64,000 nt of DNA from Bacillus sp. B-jedd (lineage in GTDB: Bacteria > Bacillota > Bacilli > Bacillales > Cytobacillaceae), in NCBI RefSeq assembly GCF_000821085.1, contig NZ_CCXR01000001.1, positions 2,191,001-2,255,000 on the forward strand, given 5' to 3'. Made by a program: the position numbers and the translations under genes. This document shows, piece after piece, positions 25,486-36,720 of this stretch; the stretch's first letter is position 1, and the number at the start of each line of letters is the position of its first letter. The notes beneath the pieces are model-generated. The model saw only the letters and a list, made by a program, of their open reading frames with translations, did not search any database and was not told the DNA's origin.

Positions 25486-26811
25486 ATGGCAAAAAAACCA
25501 AAACGGCATATGAGCTTAACTGAAAAGCAGCTCGGCTATACAATGGTTCTGCCTTCACTCATTTTAATTTTTGCGGTTGTGATTTGGCCGATTACCCAGT
25601 CATTTTGGAACAGTCTATTTGATTACAAGTTAAATGACCCTGCCAAGTCACAAAAAATGTTATCTGATCATATCGACCTTGAAAGGTATGCGAACAATTT
25701 CTATTATTTATCCAATTCACTAGAAAACCTGCAAGAAAGTGATGAAAAACCAGAAGTGAAAGAAAAAATAAACAACGTACAGAATGACTTGGATGAACAG
25801 CATGCAAAAATAATGCGCGAACCCGGTATTAAGGAGAAATATAAAAAGGTAAATGATCTAATCGCTTCCTTCAAGCCAGTCACCGACTCTGAATTGAAGT
25901 ATTCTAAAATAGATTCACAAATTGCCCAGAGCTATATTTCAACACTCGAGGATGCTGAAAACAAATTAAGCAAACTCCAACTGACAGAAAAAAATACCGG
26001 AATCGCGGCTGATTTAAAGGAACAATTAAAAGAAACCAAGGCATCAATTCTTCAATCAAATTTCATAGGTTTTAAGAATTACCTCACGTATTTTAAGGAT
26101 CAGCGTATGTGGCAATCGATTGCCAACACAAGCGTATTTACGGTTATTTCCGTTTTTTTCGAATTGGTCATCGGACTTCTGATCGCACTCCTCCTTAACA
26201 GAGTATTCTTCGGGAGGGGAATAGTCAGAGCCGCAGTCCTTATCCCATGGGCAATCCCTACGGCTGTTTCAGCGATGATGTGGAAGTACTTATATGATGG
26301 TCAATCTGGGATTATTGCTCATTATTTTGAAAAAATCCATTTGGTTAGTAACGCGGGAGATTTGCTGACGACGCCCGTTGGAGCAATGTTTTCTATTATC
26401 TTTACTGATGTATGGAAAACAACGCCTTACATGTCTCTATTGCTGCTCGCAGGTTTGCAAACAATTCCTTCTTCCCTGTATGAGGCCGCACAAGTGGATG
26501 GGGCGAATAAATTCCAGCAATTTTTCAAGATTACCTTACCGCTTTTGAAATCATCCGTTCTCGTGGCCTTGTTGTTCAGGACGCTGGATGCATTCAGGGT
26601 ATTCGACCTGATTTATGTCCTGACAGGAGGCGGACCAGCCAACTCAACTGAATCCATTACTGTCTATGCTTATAAAACATTATTCTCCCAGCAAAACTTC
26701 GGGGCGGGCTCCGTTTTATCGGTAATAGTCTTTTTAGCCGTTGCATTGATCAGTATGGTTTATATCAAATTTATCGGATCCGACCTTTTTGAGGGTAAGG
26801 TTAAAAATTAG
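25486..26811 (+). CDS. Carbohydrate ABC transporter permease (MalF type) with a long extracytoplasmic insert
   Basis: 441 residues. A first membrane helix (about 18-40) is followed by about 170 residues of charged, helix-rich sequence, then the normal permease core starting near FKNYLTYF. The EAA loop for ATPase contact is YEAAQVDGANKFQQFFKITLP. Relatives of this type are usually about 290-310 residues, so the region between helices 1 and 2 is an insertion predicted to lie outside. ATG 25486 is used; a GTG three codons upstream is possible. No ATPase is encoded here; a shared MsmX-type ATPase is likely. Confidence 0.88.
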   Translation: MAKKPKRHMSLTEKQLGYTMVLPSLILIFAVVIWPITQSFWNSLFDYKLNDPAKSQKMLSDHIDLERYANNFYYLSNSLENLQESDEKPEVKEKINNVQNDLDEQHAKIMREPGIKEKYKKVNDLIASFKPVTDSELKYSKIDSQIAQSYISTLEDAENKLSKLQLTEKNTGIAADLKEQLKETKASILQSNFIGFKNYLTYFKDQRMWQSIANTSVFTVISVFFELVIGLLIALLLNRVFFGRGIVRAAVLIPWAIPTAVSAMMWKYLYDGQSGIIAHYFEKIHLVSNAGDLLTTPVGAMFSIIFTDVWKTTPYMSLLLLAGLQTIPSSLYEAAQVDGANKFQQFFKITLPLLKSSVLVALLFRTLDAFRVFDLIYVLTGGGPANSTESITVYAYKTLFSQQNFGAGSVLSVIVFLAVALISMVYIKFIGSDLFEGKVKN

Positions 26812-26823
26812 GAGGATGGGAAA

Positions 26824-27645
26824 ATGAATAAACGTGCTGGCATGCCATTTTATTTATTCCTGACAGTTTTCGTATTCCTGGTCATGTTTCCGTTCTTATG
26901 GGTGTTTTTGACCTCAATTAAGCCGCCCGGCGAGATTTTTTCTTCCTTCGCCTGGTTCTCGAAACAACCGACTATGGAATCGTATCAATCGGCTTTAACA
27001 ACAAGGCCGTTGCTGACATATATGAAAAATAGTTTCATCGTCTCAACGGTGACAACCTTTATTGCTGTGTTATTCGCGTCTTTCGCAGCCTATGCCCTTA
27101 CAAGGCTGCCAATCAGATTCAAAAGGGCAATATTAGGGGTTGTGCTAGCATCATCCATGTTCCCTCATATTGCGATTATGTCGCCCATCTATAATTTCGC
27201 GACCGATTTCCATTTAAGAAACACTTATTTGGGACTTGTCATTCCATATATCACCTTCAGCCTTCCGCTCGCAATCTGGCTGTTGTCCACCTTTTTTCAA
27301 AAGATCCCATTTGATTTGGAAGAGTCGGCGAAAATGGATGGAGCCACGCCGTTTCAGACTTTCAGGAAAATTATTTTTCCACTGGCTGCGCCTGGAGTAT
27401 TTACGACAGCGATTCTGGTTTTTATTACAGCATGGAATGAGTATTTATTTGCATTGACAATCAATTCAAAGGAAGCGTCGCGAACTGTACCGGTGGGCAT
27501 ATCGCTTTATCAGAGTGATTTTACGATACCATGGGGAGACATTACTGCGGCGACTGTCATCGTAACAGTGCCGATCGTTGTGCTCGTCTTAATTTTCCAA
27601 AGAAGGATTGTGTCAGGCTTAACTTCCGGTTCTGTAAAGGGCTAA
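26824..27645 (+). CDS. Carbohydrate ABC transporter permease (MalG type)
   Basis: 273 residues, six predicted membrane helices, with the EAA-type loop LEESAKMDGATPFQTFRKIIFPL. It forms the channel with the preceding permease. ATG 26824 follows AGGAGGATGGG, and the gap from the preceding gene is 12 bases, indicating co-translation. The protein length is normal, in contrast to its partner. Confidence 0.92.
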   Translation: MNKRAGMPFYLFLTVFVFLVMFPFLWVFLTSIKPPGEIFSSFAWFSKQPTMESYQSALTTRPLLTYMKNSFIVSTVTTFIAVLFASFAAYALTRLPIRFKRAILGVVLASSMFPHIAIMSPIYNFATDFHLRNTYLGLVIPYITFSLPLAIWLLSTFFQKIPFDLEESAKMDGATPFQTFRKIIFPLAAPGVFTTAILVFITAWNEYLFALTINSKEASRTVPVGISLYQSDFTIPWGDITAATVIVTVPIVVLVLIFQRRIVSGLTSGSVKG

Positions 27646-27675
27646 AGACAGTGTTACTGCAAGGAGGCGATCAAA

Positions 27676-29622
27676 ATGCGTAAGAAACCATATTTGACGG
27701 ACGCAATTATCGGGAATTCAAAAATGCTCGCATCATTGACTAAAGATGGACAGCTACAGAGGCTTTTTTGGCCAAATATCGATTTTTCCCAGCATATCAA
27801 TCAATTCTATACAGGAGTCTTTGTTCATGGTAGCGGATCAGAAACGTCCTTTATGCATGAAGAAGGCTGGGAATATGAACAGGTATATGATGGCAATACG
27901 AATATCCTCATTACAGCTGCCACTAATAAAGATATGGAAGTAGAAATCAAGCAAATCGATTTTATTGTACCGGGCATGGATGTCTATGTCAGGGACTACA
28001 AAGTTAGAAATCTTTCAAAAGAAGATAAAACAATTACATTCGTCATGTATTCAAATCTGACGGTTGATGATCGAAAACGGTACAATACCGTCATGTTTGA
28101 TCCGATGGAGGATTGTCTTCTTCATTATTTCCGCCAACATGCTTTTGCTATCGGAAGCAATCTGGAGGCCACGCATTTCCAGAGCGGCAATGCCTTCGAA
28201 GCGGCCAAGAAAAATAAACTATCCGGAAAAGTCATTATGAACAAGACGGATGGCGCCTTATCTTGGTATCTCGGCAGTTTTGCCGGAGGAGAAGAAAAGC
28301 ATCTTCCGATTTATATTGGGGCAGCCTCAAATTTGGGAGGAGCAGTTGAAGTCCTTTCAGAAGCTAAAAAAATGGGCAGCCCAGCGCTTTATGAACTGAC
28401 TTCCCAGTATTGGGATAAATATCTTCATCAAGCAAAAGAGATTCCCATAAAAGATAGCAAAATTAAAGAGGTATACAATCGATCATTATTGATATTCAAA
28501 TTGTTGAACAATGAAGAAACCGGGGCTTTTATTGCCGGTCCGGAAGTGGATGAGGATTACGATTTTTCAGGCGGTTATGCTTATTGCTGGGGCAGGGATG
28601 CCGCTTATATCGCCACAGCAGCGGATCTAGCGGGCTATCATGACCTAGTTTCAAAATTCTATTACTCCACGGTAGGCACTCAGCGGGAAGACGGGGCATG
28701 GGAGCACCGCTTCTATACTGACGGTCAACTGGCACCGACATGGGGAATACAAATAGATGAAGCCGGTTCCATCCTTTGGGGTATCCACAAGCACTATGAA
28801 ATTACGAAAGATGAAGAATTCGTCATGAATATTTGGCCGACAGTCGAAAAAGGTGCCGACTTTCTCAGTGTTTTTATCGATCCCGAAACACATCTTCCCC
28901 TTCCCACAAACGACTTATGGGAGAAGAGGGAGGGGGAGCATATGTATTCCACCGCCGCTGTGTATGGCGGTTTGATGGGATCTTCCAAGCTCGCGAAAAA
29001 GCTAAATCGAACCGATTTAGCGGAAAAATGGGAGACTGCAGCCGAACAGATGAAAAAGTCAGTGGAAAATAGATGCTGGAACGAGGAAACAGGCGCTTAT
29101 TTTAGAGCGTTAAAGCTTGCAGTTGACGAGCAAAGATATTTAGAGGCTGTATCGGAAGGCAAACAGACATTAATTGAAGAAGACAGCAAGGGATATAAAA
29201 CATTCAGATTATTGGAGGATCCGGTAATCGATATATGCCTGCTTGGACTGAATGTGCCGTTTAATATGATTGATGCCGATAAGGAACGGATGAAAAAGAC
29301 AGCTGAAACACTTGAAAAACAGCTGACATCACCAATTGTCGGCGGAATCGAACGGTTTCCCGGCGATGTTTATATTGGTGGAAATCCGTGGATTTTAACA
29401 ACATTATGGCTGGCGCAGTATTATGTTAAGATTGGAAAATTTGAGGAAGCCCGTGAATACTTGAATTGGGCGGCCGTTAATGCGAATCATTTAGGATTGC
29501 TGCCGGAACAAATTGATAAAAAGACTGGCGAGCCCGCATGGGTTATGCCGCTGACATGGTCACACGCAATGTTTGTTTTGACAGTGATTGCACTTCAGGA
29601 AGCTGGCGAATTGAATAAATAA
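27676..29622 (+). CDS. Glycoside hydrolase family 15 protein (glucoamylase-like)
   Basis: 648 residues without a signal peptide, so it works in the cytosol. An N-terminal beta-sandwich (about 1-270) is followed by an alpha/alpha barrel with the GH15 pattern FSGGYAYCWGRDAAYIA, DGAWEHRFYTDG, and close to the C-terminus NPWILTTLWLAQYY and WSHAMFV. Members cleave glucose from alpha-glucans, isomaltooligosaccharides or trehalose. Coupled 30 bases after the permease genes, it likely breaks down the imported oligosaccharide. The specificity cannot be read from the sequence. Confidence 0.9.
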   Translation: MRKKPYLTDAIIGNSKMLASLTKDGQLQRLFWPNIDFSQHINQFYTGVFVHGSGSETSFMHEEGWEYEQVYDGNTNILITAATNKDMEVEIKQIDFIVPGMDVYVRDYKVRNLSKEDKTITFVMYSNLTVDDRKRYNTVMFDPMEDCLLHYFRQHAFAIGSNLEATHFQSGNAFEAAKKNKLSGKVIMNKTDGALSWYLGSFAGGEEKHLPIYIGAASNLGGAVEVLSEAKKMGSPALYELTSQYWDKYLHQAKEIPIKDSKIKEVYNRSLLIFKLLNNEETGAFIAGPEVDEDYDFSGGYAYCWGRDAAYIATAADLAGYHDLVSKFYYSTVGTQREDGAWEHRFYTDGQLAPTWGIQIDEAGSILWGIHKHYEITKDEEFVMNIWPTVEKGADFLSVFIDPETHLPLPTNDLWEKREGEHMYSTAAVYGGLMGSSKLAKKLNRTDLAEKWETAAEQMKKSVENRCWNEETGAYFRALKLAVDEQRYLEAVSEGKQTLIEEDSKGYKTFRLLEDPVIDICLLGLNVPFNMIDADKERMKKTAETLEKQLTSPIVGGIERFPGDVYIGGNPWILTTLWLAQYYVKIGKFEEAREYLNWAAVNANHLGLLPEQIDKKTGEPAWVMPLTWSHAMFVLTVIALQEAGELNK

Positions 29623-29627
29623 AGTTA

Positions 29628-29666
29628 AAACGCCGTGGTTTGGTAACTGCGGCGTTTGGTATTTAA
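29628..29666 (+). terminator. Terminator of the sugar ABC-GH15 operon
   Basis: AAACGCCG pairs with CGGCGTTT, followed by GGTATTT; the T-run is short. Confidence 0.6.
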
Positions 29667-29685
29667 AATAGAAAATTTTTATTTT

Positions 29686-29780
<95 letters not shown>

Positions 29781-29792
29781 TTTTTAAAGTAA

Positions 29793-30938
<1,146 letters not shown>

Positions 30939-31060
30939 TTATCACGCCAATATGCCCCATCTATGGCATTCATAAATTTTTTCAAATCTAAAGTGGACTA
31001 GCTTCTCTTTCTATTTTATAATGACAATTATGACAAAAAACGAATATTCAGGTGGTTATC

Positions 31061-32428
31061 ATGTCTCATTATACGCTTATTTTCCAAGGAACTGCCTTTT
31101 CCAGTAAAAACCCAAAGGAAATCAATGTTTTACAGGAACATTTATTTTGCATCAATGACGAAGGCATCATTGAAAAAATAGTACCTCCCACAGATCCCGA
31201 ATATGAAAAAATATTAAATACCTACGAAGGAACTGAAGCCTTCCACAGGCTCGCTGAAGGCCAATTTTTGCTGCCAGGCTTTGTCGATCTGCACGTCCAC
31301 GCCCCACAATGGGCCCAAGCCGGAAATGCGCTCGATGTCCCGCTTTACGACTGGCTTCATACCTATACCTTCCCTTTGGAAGCTAAATTTTCAGACCTGG
31401 ATTTTGCAAAAACAGTCTATGAAGACGCGGTCAGCTCCATGCTCGCGAATGGAACGACGACCGCCCTTTATTTCGCTACCGTACATAAAGACGCCAGTAT
31501 CCTGCTCGCAAAAATCTGCGCAGAAAAGGGCCAGCGCGGGCTCGTTGGCAAAGTGGTCATGGACGATCCAGAACAAAATCCGTCTTACTACCGGGATGTT
31601 GATACCAAAACCGCCCTCCAGGACACCGAAGACTTCATATTGGCGGTCAAAGAGTTGAATGAAACAACGAAACAGGGCGTTTATCCAGTTGTTACGCCGA
31701 GATTCATCCCGAGCTGCACAGATGATGCTTTAAAAGGCCTTGGAGAGCTCGCTGCCAAATATGATACCCATATCCAGTCCCACTGCAGCGAAAGCGATTG
31801 GGAGCACGGCTATGTAAAAGAGAGATTTGGCAAAAATGACGCTTTCGCACTGAATGATTTTGGCCTGCTTGGCGATAAATCGGTCATGGCGCATTGCAAC
31901 TTTCTTTCAAATGAGGATGCCGAACTGTTCGCCAAGACTGGAACTGCCATTGGGCATTGCCCCATTTCGAACGGTTATTTTGCCAACAGTGTCATTCCTA
32001 TCGCCCGCTTCCTATCCAGAGGGGTTGAAATCGGCCTTGGTTCGGATATTTCAGGTGGGTTTTCTCCAAGTTTATTCGATAACGCCCGCCAGGCGGTCAT
32101 GTCTTCAAGAATGCTGGAAGACGGCGTAAACACCTCACTCCCTGCTGGGGAACGCGGGGTCCCACATTCACGTATAACGATGAACGAAGCGTTTTATTTG
32201 GCGACAGCCGGAGGCGGGGAAAGCTTGAGCCTGCCGATTGGGCGGCTCGAGGAAGGCTATGCATGGGATGTTCAGGTAATTGATACGATGGTTCCTACCG
32301 CAAAATTGCCGATCTATGATAAAAATGAACCTTTAGAGGATCGTTTCCAGAAAATCATGTATCTTGCCCGCCCGGAAAATATTCGCGAAGTATGGGTACA
32401 GGGCGAAAAGGTGCATATGAGGCAATGA
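31061..32428 (+). CDS. guaD: Guanine deaminase (amidohydrolase type)
   Basis: 455 residues. Converts guanine to xanthine and ammonia. Metal ligands are visible in FVDLHVHAPQWA, HCSES and MAHCNFLS, and the late Asp in LGSDISGG. Length and the PQWAQAG element indicate guanine deaminase over other COG0402 members. This is the amidohydrolase type, unlike the small cytidine-deaminase-fold GuaD of B. subtilis. Start ATG 31061, five bases after AGGTGG. Confidence 0.88.
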   Translation: MSHYTLIFQGTAFSSKNPKEINVLQEHLFCINDEGIIEKIVPPTDPEYEKILNTYEGTEAFHRLAEGQFLLPGFVDLHVHAPQWAQAGNALDVPLYDWLHTYTFPLEAKFSDLDFAKTVYEDAVSSMLANGTTTALYFATVHKDASILLAKICAEKGQRGLVGKVVMDDPEQNPSYYRDVDTKTALQDTEDFILAVKELNETTKQGVYPVVTPRFIPSCTDDALKGLGELAAKYDTHIQSHCSESDWEHGYVKERFGKNDAFALNDFGLLGDKSVMAHCNFLSNEDAELFAKTGTAIGHCPISNGYFANSVIPIARFLSRGVEIGLGSDISGGFSPSLFDNARQAVMSSRMLEDGVNTSLPAGERGVPHSRITMNEAFYLATAGGGESLSLPIGRLEEGYAWDVQVIDTMVPTAKLPIYDKNEPLEDRFQKIMYLARPENIREVWVQGEKVHMRQ

Positions 32429-32493
32429 CCTGAATACTTCTGAAGCTTCAATTCGATTACTTGTGCCAACCTTTGGTATACTAAATGAATAGT

Positions 32494-32508
32494 GTTCTTC
32501 TAAAGAAC
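32494..32508 (+). promoter_or_regulatory. Perfect palindrome upstream of gnd
   Basis: GTTCTT-cta-AAGAAC, 15 bases after the -10-like TATACT at 32476, 44 bases before gnd. It could be an operator or a short leader hairpin. Confidence 0.35.
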
Positions 32509-32551
32509 ATAGCATCCGACAGAATTCAACCGGGAAAGGAAGATCAACATT

Positions 32552-33961
32552 ATGGCTAAGCAACAAATTGGCGTCATCGGCCTTGCTGTCATGGGCAAAA
32601 ATCTTGCCTGGAATATGGAAAGCAAAGGATACAGTGTCGCGGTATTTAACCGCTCATCAGAAAAAACAGAGGAAATGGCAAGGGAATCCGAGGGAAAGAA
32701 CATCTTCCCTGCCTATTCAATTGAGGAATTTGTCAATTCTCTTGAAAAGCCACGCAAAATTATGCTGATGGTCAAGGCAGGCGCTGCGACTGACGCGACA
32801 ATCGATCAGCTGAAGCCTTATCTTGAAAAAGGCGATATCTTAATTGATGGCGGTAATACTTATTTCGCGGATACACAAAGGCGTAACAAAGAACTGAGCG
32901 AGTTGGGTCTCCACTTTATCGGCACCGGCGTTTCTGGCGGCGAGGAAGGCGCGTTGAAAGGCCCATCCATCATGCCAGGCGGCCAGAAGGAAGCATATGA
33001 GCTAGTTGCCCCGATCTTTAAGGGTATTTCCGCTAAAGTGGATGGCGAACCTTGCACGACTTATATTGGGCCAGACGGCGCAGGACATTATGTCAAGATG
33101 GTCCACAATGGCATTGAATATGGCGATATGCAGCTCATTTCCGAAGCGTATAACATCTTGAAGAACGTGCTGGGAATGACTGCTGATGAGCTCCATGAAG
33201 TGTTTTCCGAATGGAACAAAGGCGAGCTCGACAGCTACCTTATCGAAATAACCGCCGATATCTTCACGAAAAAAGACGAAGAAACTGGCAAGCCGCTCGT
33301 CGATTTGATTCTTGATACTGCCGGCCAAAAAGGTACTGGCAAATGGACAAGCCAGAGCGCCCTTGACCTGGGGGTCCCCCTCCCGATCATTACAGAATCG
33401 GTTTTCGCCCGTTTCATCTCTGCCATGAAGAATGAACGTGTAGAAGCAAGCAAAATCCTCAGGGGACCTGCTGGCAAGACATTCGAAGGCGATCGCAAAG
33501 CCTTTATCGAATCTGTCCGGAAAGCCCTGTACATGAGCAAAATTTGTTCCTATGCGCAAGGATTCGCGCAGTTGCGCGCTGCATCCGAGGAGTTCGGCTG
33601 GGATCTCCGCTATGGGGATATCGCAATGATTTTCCGCGGCGGCTGCATTATCAGAGCGCAATTTTTGCAGAAGATAAAAGAAGCCTATGACAATGAACCA
33701 GGACTGAAAAACTTGCTGCTCGACCCGTACTTCAAGGAGATAGCAGAAAGCTACCAGGATGCACTAAGGGAAATTATCGGCGTCGCTGTTCAGAACGGCA
33801 TCCCGGTCCCTTGCTTCTCCGCCGCTGTATCGTATTATGACAGCTATCGTTCGGAGACACTTCCGGCCAACCTTCTGCAAGCACAGCGGGACTATTTCGG
33901 GGCGCATACGTACCAAAGGATTGACAAGGAAGGAACCTTCCACACTGAGTGGATGAAATAG
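32552..33961 (+). CDS. gnd: 6-phosphogluconate dehydrogenase, decarboxylating
   Basis: 469 residues, the normal bacterial length. Oxidises 6-phosphogluconate to ribulose 5-phosphate with CO2 release in the pentose phosphate pathway. The N-terminal dinucleotide motif [15 protein letters not shown], the substrate loops [14 protein letters not shown] and [16 protein letters not shown], and the catalytic [14 protein letters not shown] are all intact. Arg at the start of helix B ([10 protein letters not shown]) favours NADP. ATG 32552 follows AAAGGAAG. Single gene with its own terminator. Confidence 0.97.
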   Translation: MAKQQIGVIGLAVMGKNLAWNMESKGYSVAVFNRSSEKTEEMARESEGKNIFPAYSIEEFVNSLEKPRKIMLMVKAGAATDATIDQLKPYLEKGDILIDGGNTYFADTQRRNKELSELGLHFIGTGVSGGEEGALKGPSIMPGGQKEAYELVAPIFKGISAKVDGEPCTTYIGPDGAGHYVKMVHNGIEYGDMQLISEAYNILKNVLGMTADELHEVFSEWNKGELDSYLIEITADIFTKKDEETGKPLVDLILDTAGQKGTGKWTSQSALDLGVPLPIITESVFARFISAMKNERVEASKILRGPAGKTFEGDRKAFIESVRKALYMSKICSYAQGFAQLRAASEEFGWDLRYGDIAMIFRGGCIIRAQFLQKIKEAYDNEPGLKNLLLDPYFKEIAESYQDALREIIGVAVQNGIPVPCFSAAVSYYDSYRSETLPANLLQAQRDYFGAHTYQRIDKEGTFHTEWMK

Positions 33962-33976
33962 GATTTTTCATTAAAC

Positions 33977-34009
33977 AACGGGAGCTGTCCACACAGCTCC
34001 CGTTTCTTA
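33977..34009 (+). terminator. Terminator of gnd
   Basis: AACGGGAGCTGT pairs perfectly with ACAGCTCCCGTT, followed by TCTT. It also lies at the end of the convergent hypothetical gene. Confidence 0.85.
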
Positions 34010-34690
34010 TTTAGAATCCTTCTGTTTTATTAAAAACTCGTGCATGGATGGATTATCCAGTTCAAAATATGGACTCGAAACATACTGGATATTACCGTCG
34101 CGGCCCTTTATATAATTCGGTTCATCAAACATGATCAGCTCCCTGATTGCAAGATGGGCCATGCTAGTCATCATGAAAACTTTATTGTAAAGAGTTTCCT
34201 CTTTAAATAATGCCTGGATGAGCATGGCGAACCGTTCCATCATATCAATCGGCTGAAAGTCATTGAATTCCCTTATCTCAGCAAAAAATTGTTTCGTCTT
34301 TTGATTATGGATCCCAAAAAGGAAATAAGGCTTAATGGTAAAAAACGGTTTAATGATCACTTCGAAGTCACACTCTTCCGGCGCGTCTTGGCCACCCTCC
34401 ATGTCAGGGAAAAACCCCCGCTCAAAAGAGATGGATATATTCAAAAAATCGCCTTCTTCGTTTGGTTCGAAATCTCCTTCAATTCCTGTTTCGTAAACAG
34501 TCTCCCCTATTTCTTCGCTAACTTCCCAATCCTCTTCCCCATCCAAATCCATTTCGACGATTTGGCTGGACATATCATTGACAATCATCGGCAGATATGG
34601 ATTCAGCAAGTCCAGAACATGGTCATAAAATGGGAACTTGGTGTCGATAGTCAAATGAACGCCTCCCCGCTTCGTTTCTTTAAACTCCAT
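34007..34690 (-). CDS. Hypothetical protein, 227 residues
   Basis: No family recognised. The sequence is acidic in its first half (EMDLDGEEDWEVSEEIGE) and has several aromatic, beta-like strands (FDFEVIIKPFFTIKPYF), followed by helices with many Met (MMERFAMLIQALF, MMTSMAHLAIREL). There is no signal peptide, membrane helix or Cys cluster, so it is probably a cytosolic alpha/beta protein. It lies between gnd (convergent) and a permease on the same strand. The terminator of that permease separates them. Confidence 0.75.
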   Translation of the reverse strand: MEFKETKRGGVHLTIDTKFPFYDHVLDLLNPYLPMIVNDMSSQIVEMDLDGEEDWEVSEEIGETVYETGIEGDFEPNEEGDFLNISISFERGFFPDMEGGQDAPEECDFEVIIKPFFTIKPYFLFGIHNQKTKQFFAEIREFNDFQPIDMMERFAMLIQALFKEETLYNKVFMMTSMAHLAIRELIMFDEPNYIKGRDGNIQYVSSPYFELDNPSMHEFLIKQKDSK

Positions 34691-34767
34691 TTAAAGATTT
34701 TCCTTTACGTATAATCTACCCATTCCTGTTGGAATCACACCTCTTAATAAGAATTGGAATAAATGCA

Positions 34768-34791
34768 AAAAACGCCCGCTAGGGGCGCTTT
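34768..34791 (-). terminator. Terminator of the amino acid permease gene
   Basis: CGCCC/GGGCG stem then GTTTTTT on the minus strand, just after the stop. Confidence 0.7.
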
Positions 34792-36156
34792 TTAGGAAGC
34801 GTGCTGTTTCTTCCATACTTTAAAATGCATAATGAGTGTGACTAAGAAAATGATGGCCACAAACCCGATGCTGGCAAAAAAACCAAATCTGATCGTACTT
34901 TCGAACAACGTGCCGGTTGCCGCTGCGGCTAAAAGGACAATCCCAATAAAGGCAAGGATTTTCCCGCCTGCCTTCATTTCAAGAATTTTCAAAGCCGACA
35001 TAACAATAAACGCCCAATTGAATAAAATGAGGATTCCAGCAGCTGTTGTGATATATTCGTATATCTTTCCGGGCAGCAGGAGTGCCGTAATGATGGAAGC
35101 AAGCAGCCCTACCGTTGCTAAGCTAAGCGAAGGAAGCGGCACATCCTTCCACTTCATCTTTTTTGCAAAAAACGCAGGAGCATCCTTACTTTCAGATAAG
35201 GTCACAAGCAAGGTAGTTACTCCGAATAAGGACGCGGTCATTGTCGAAAATCCAGCCATAATAATGGCGGCGTTGAATACGTGCGGAAAAAATGGCAGGT
35301 GATAATGCTCCATCGCCGTAACAAAGGGGCTTTCTTTTTCCGTAAATTCCGTATGATAAGCCATCGTGACCGCAAATCCAAGTGAAAGCACATAAATAAC
35401 GGCGAGGACAATCAACATGACAATCCCCGCTTTCGGAGCGTCTCCCTTTTTTTTCAGCCTCGTCGCCATCAGCCCGATTACCTCGATTCCCCCGTATGCA
35501 TAGTACGCATAGATGAGTGATGACCAAAAACCTGTCAGGCCATTGGGGAAGAGTTTATTCATTGCGGACGGGAGCCCGGGATGTTTAACCTCCCCCGGTA
35601 GTACTCCTGTTAAAGCAAGTGCGGCTAGGATGATGAACATGACAATCGCTGACGTCTTTATGACAGCGAGCAGGTTTTCGACTTTGTCAAACCCTTTATT
35701 GCCTGTCACGACCACTAGAATCGCAAGGATGGCATAGCCAGTCGCAAAAAGCCAAAGCGGTATATTAGGAAACCAAAACCTCGACAAAATTGACAGTGCT
35801 GTCAATTGGCTGCCCATGATGAGAATATTCGAAGTCCAATAATTCCAACCGCAGCTGAAGCCTGCCCAGCGCCCAAGAGCTTTACCCGCATAATAACAGA
35901 AAGATCCATCCTGTGGATCCTCAGCGGTCATTTTTGCGAGCAGGTTATAGACTGTATACGTTCCAAAGGCGGCTAATAAGAAGGAAAAAACAATTGATGG
36001 CCCGGTTGTTTTAATGCCAATTGCTGAACCGAGAAAAAAACCGGTGCCGATTGTACAGCCGATACCGATCAGGGACAGCTGCCACCATTTTAAATTTCCC
36101 TTGTCGGAGCCGCCGCTTTTGTTTCCACTTTTGTCCGCAGGGATAAAAAAATCCAT
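34792..36156 (-). CDS. Amino acid permease (APC superfamily)
   Basis: 454 residues with about 12 membrane helices. The first helix carries the APC motif GIGCTIGTGFFLGSAIG, which binds the substrate backbone, and helix 3 to 4 contains the FSCGWNYWTSN region. Close to the YbxG/YecA group by appearance; the transported amino acid is not readable. Start ATG 36156 is seven bases after TAGGAGG; an open frame further upstream lacks a ribosome site. No regulator is adjacent. Confidence 0.9.
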   Translation of the reverse strand: MDFFIPADKSGNKSGGSDKGNLKWWQLSLIGIGCTIGTGFFLGSAIGIKTTGPSIVFSFLLAAFGTYTVYNLLAKMTAEDPQDGSFCYYAGKALGRWAGFSCGWNYWTSNILIMGSQLTALSILSRFWFPNIPLWLFATGYAILAILVVVTGNKGFDKVENLLAVIKTSAIVMFIILAALALTGVLPGEVKHPGLPSAMNKLFPNGLTGFWSSLIYAYYAYGGIEVIGLMATRLKKKGDAPKAGIVMLIVLAVIYVLSLGFAVTMAYHTEFTEKESPFVTAMEHYHLPFFPHVFNAAIIMAGFSTMTASLFGVTTLLVTLSESKDAPAFFAKKMKWKDVPLPSLSLATVGLLASIITALLLPGKIYEYITTAAGILILFNWAFIVMSALKILEMKAGGKILAFIGIVLLAAAATGTLFESTIRFGFFASIGFVAIIFLVTLIMHFKVWKKQHAS

Positions 36157-36229
36157 GGTCTGCCTCCTAATAAAATTTGTTCGAGTGTTGAGCAAAACTC
36201 CATCCTTAACTTTTTAGGATAAACCTGAT

Positions 36230-36580
36230 TTATTTATCTTCCTTTTCTTTCTCCACCGGCTTCCCGCTGTTCTTTTTCACTGTGCGGTACATGGCTGTTG
36301 ACATGCTGCCCTGTACCATCATTTCCAGGAAAAAAGGCGTGAAAATTTCTTTGTACTCATCGTCCTCGAACATTTTTTTGTTCTGTATCTCCATTTCCGC
36401 GAGGCCCTCATATTCGGAGAGTAGTACATATGTGAAGTCCGGGCCGACGATTGGTGATAATAGCTTCACTTTATGGCTGTAATGCTCATTTCGGTAATGG
36501 ACGATCTTTTCAAGGCTTGCAAACGCCTCTGTGAACTTATCCTGTTTAATATCAAATGTCTGATAAACGTATACTGTCAT
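36230..36580 (-). CDS. Hypothetical protein, possible dimeric alpha-beta barrel
   Basis: 116 residues. Begins TVYVYQTFDIKQDKFTEAFASLEKIV and alternates strand and helix (VGPDFTYVLLSEYEGLAEME), the spacing expected for a NIPSNAP or ABM-like dimeric alpha-beta barrel; this is an inference from pattern. The C-terminus is a Lys/Glu-rich tail. Start ATG 36580 follows AGGAGGCAGCC; upstream codons in frame have no ribosome site. It probably precedes the permease gene in one leftward transcript. Confidence 0.75.
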   Translation of the reverse strand: MTVYVYQTFDIKQDKFTEAFASLEKIVHYRNEHYSHKVKLLSPIVGPDFTYVLLSEYEGLAEMEIQNKKMFEDDEYKEIFTPFFLEMMVQGSMSTAMYRTVKKNSGKPVEKEKEDK

Positions 36581-36689
36581 GGCTGCCTCCTGATCATTTC
36601 CGTTGAGATACCTGCTCATTTGAAAGGTAGTTTCCCCAAGCTATTGAATTTGATTACATGAAATCCGCTCTTGAATATAAGAAAAGCCC

Positions 36690-36720
36690 TTGGCCTGCTA
36701 GCACAATCGGGCTCTTTAAA
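36690..36720 (-). terminator. Probable terminator after the YbxH-like gene
   Basis: AGAGCCC and GGGCTTTTC on the minus strand enclose an imperfect loop. Weak but placed at the stop codon. Confidence 0.4.
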
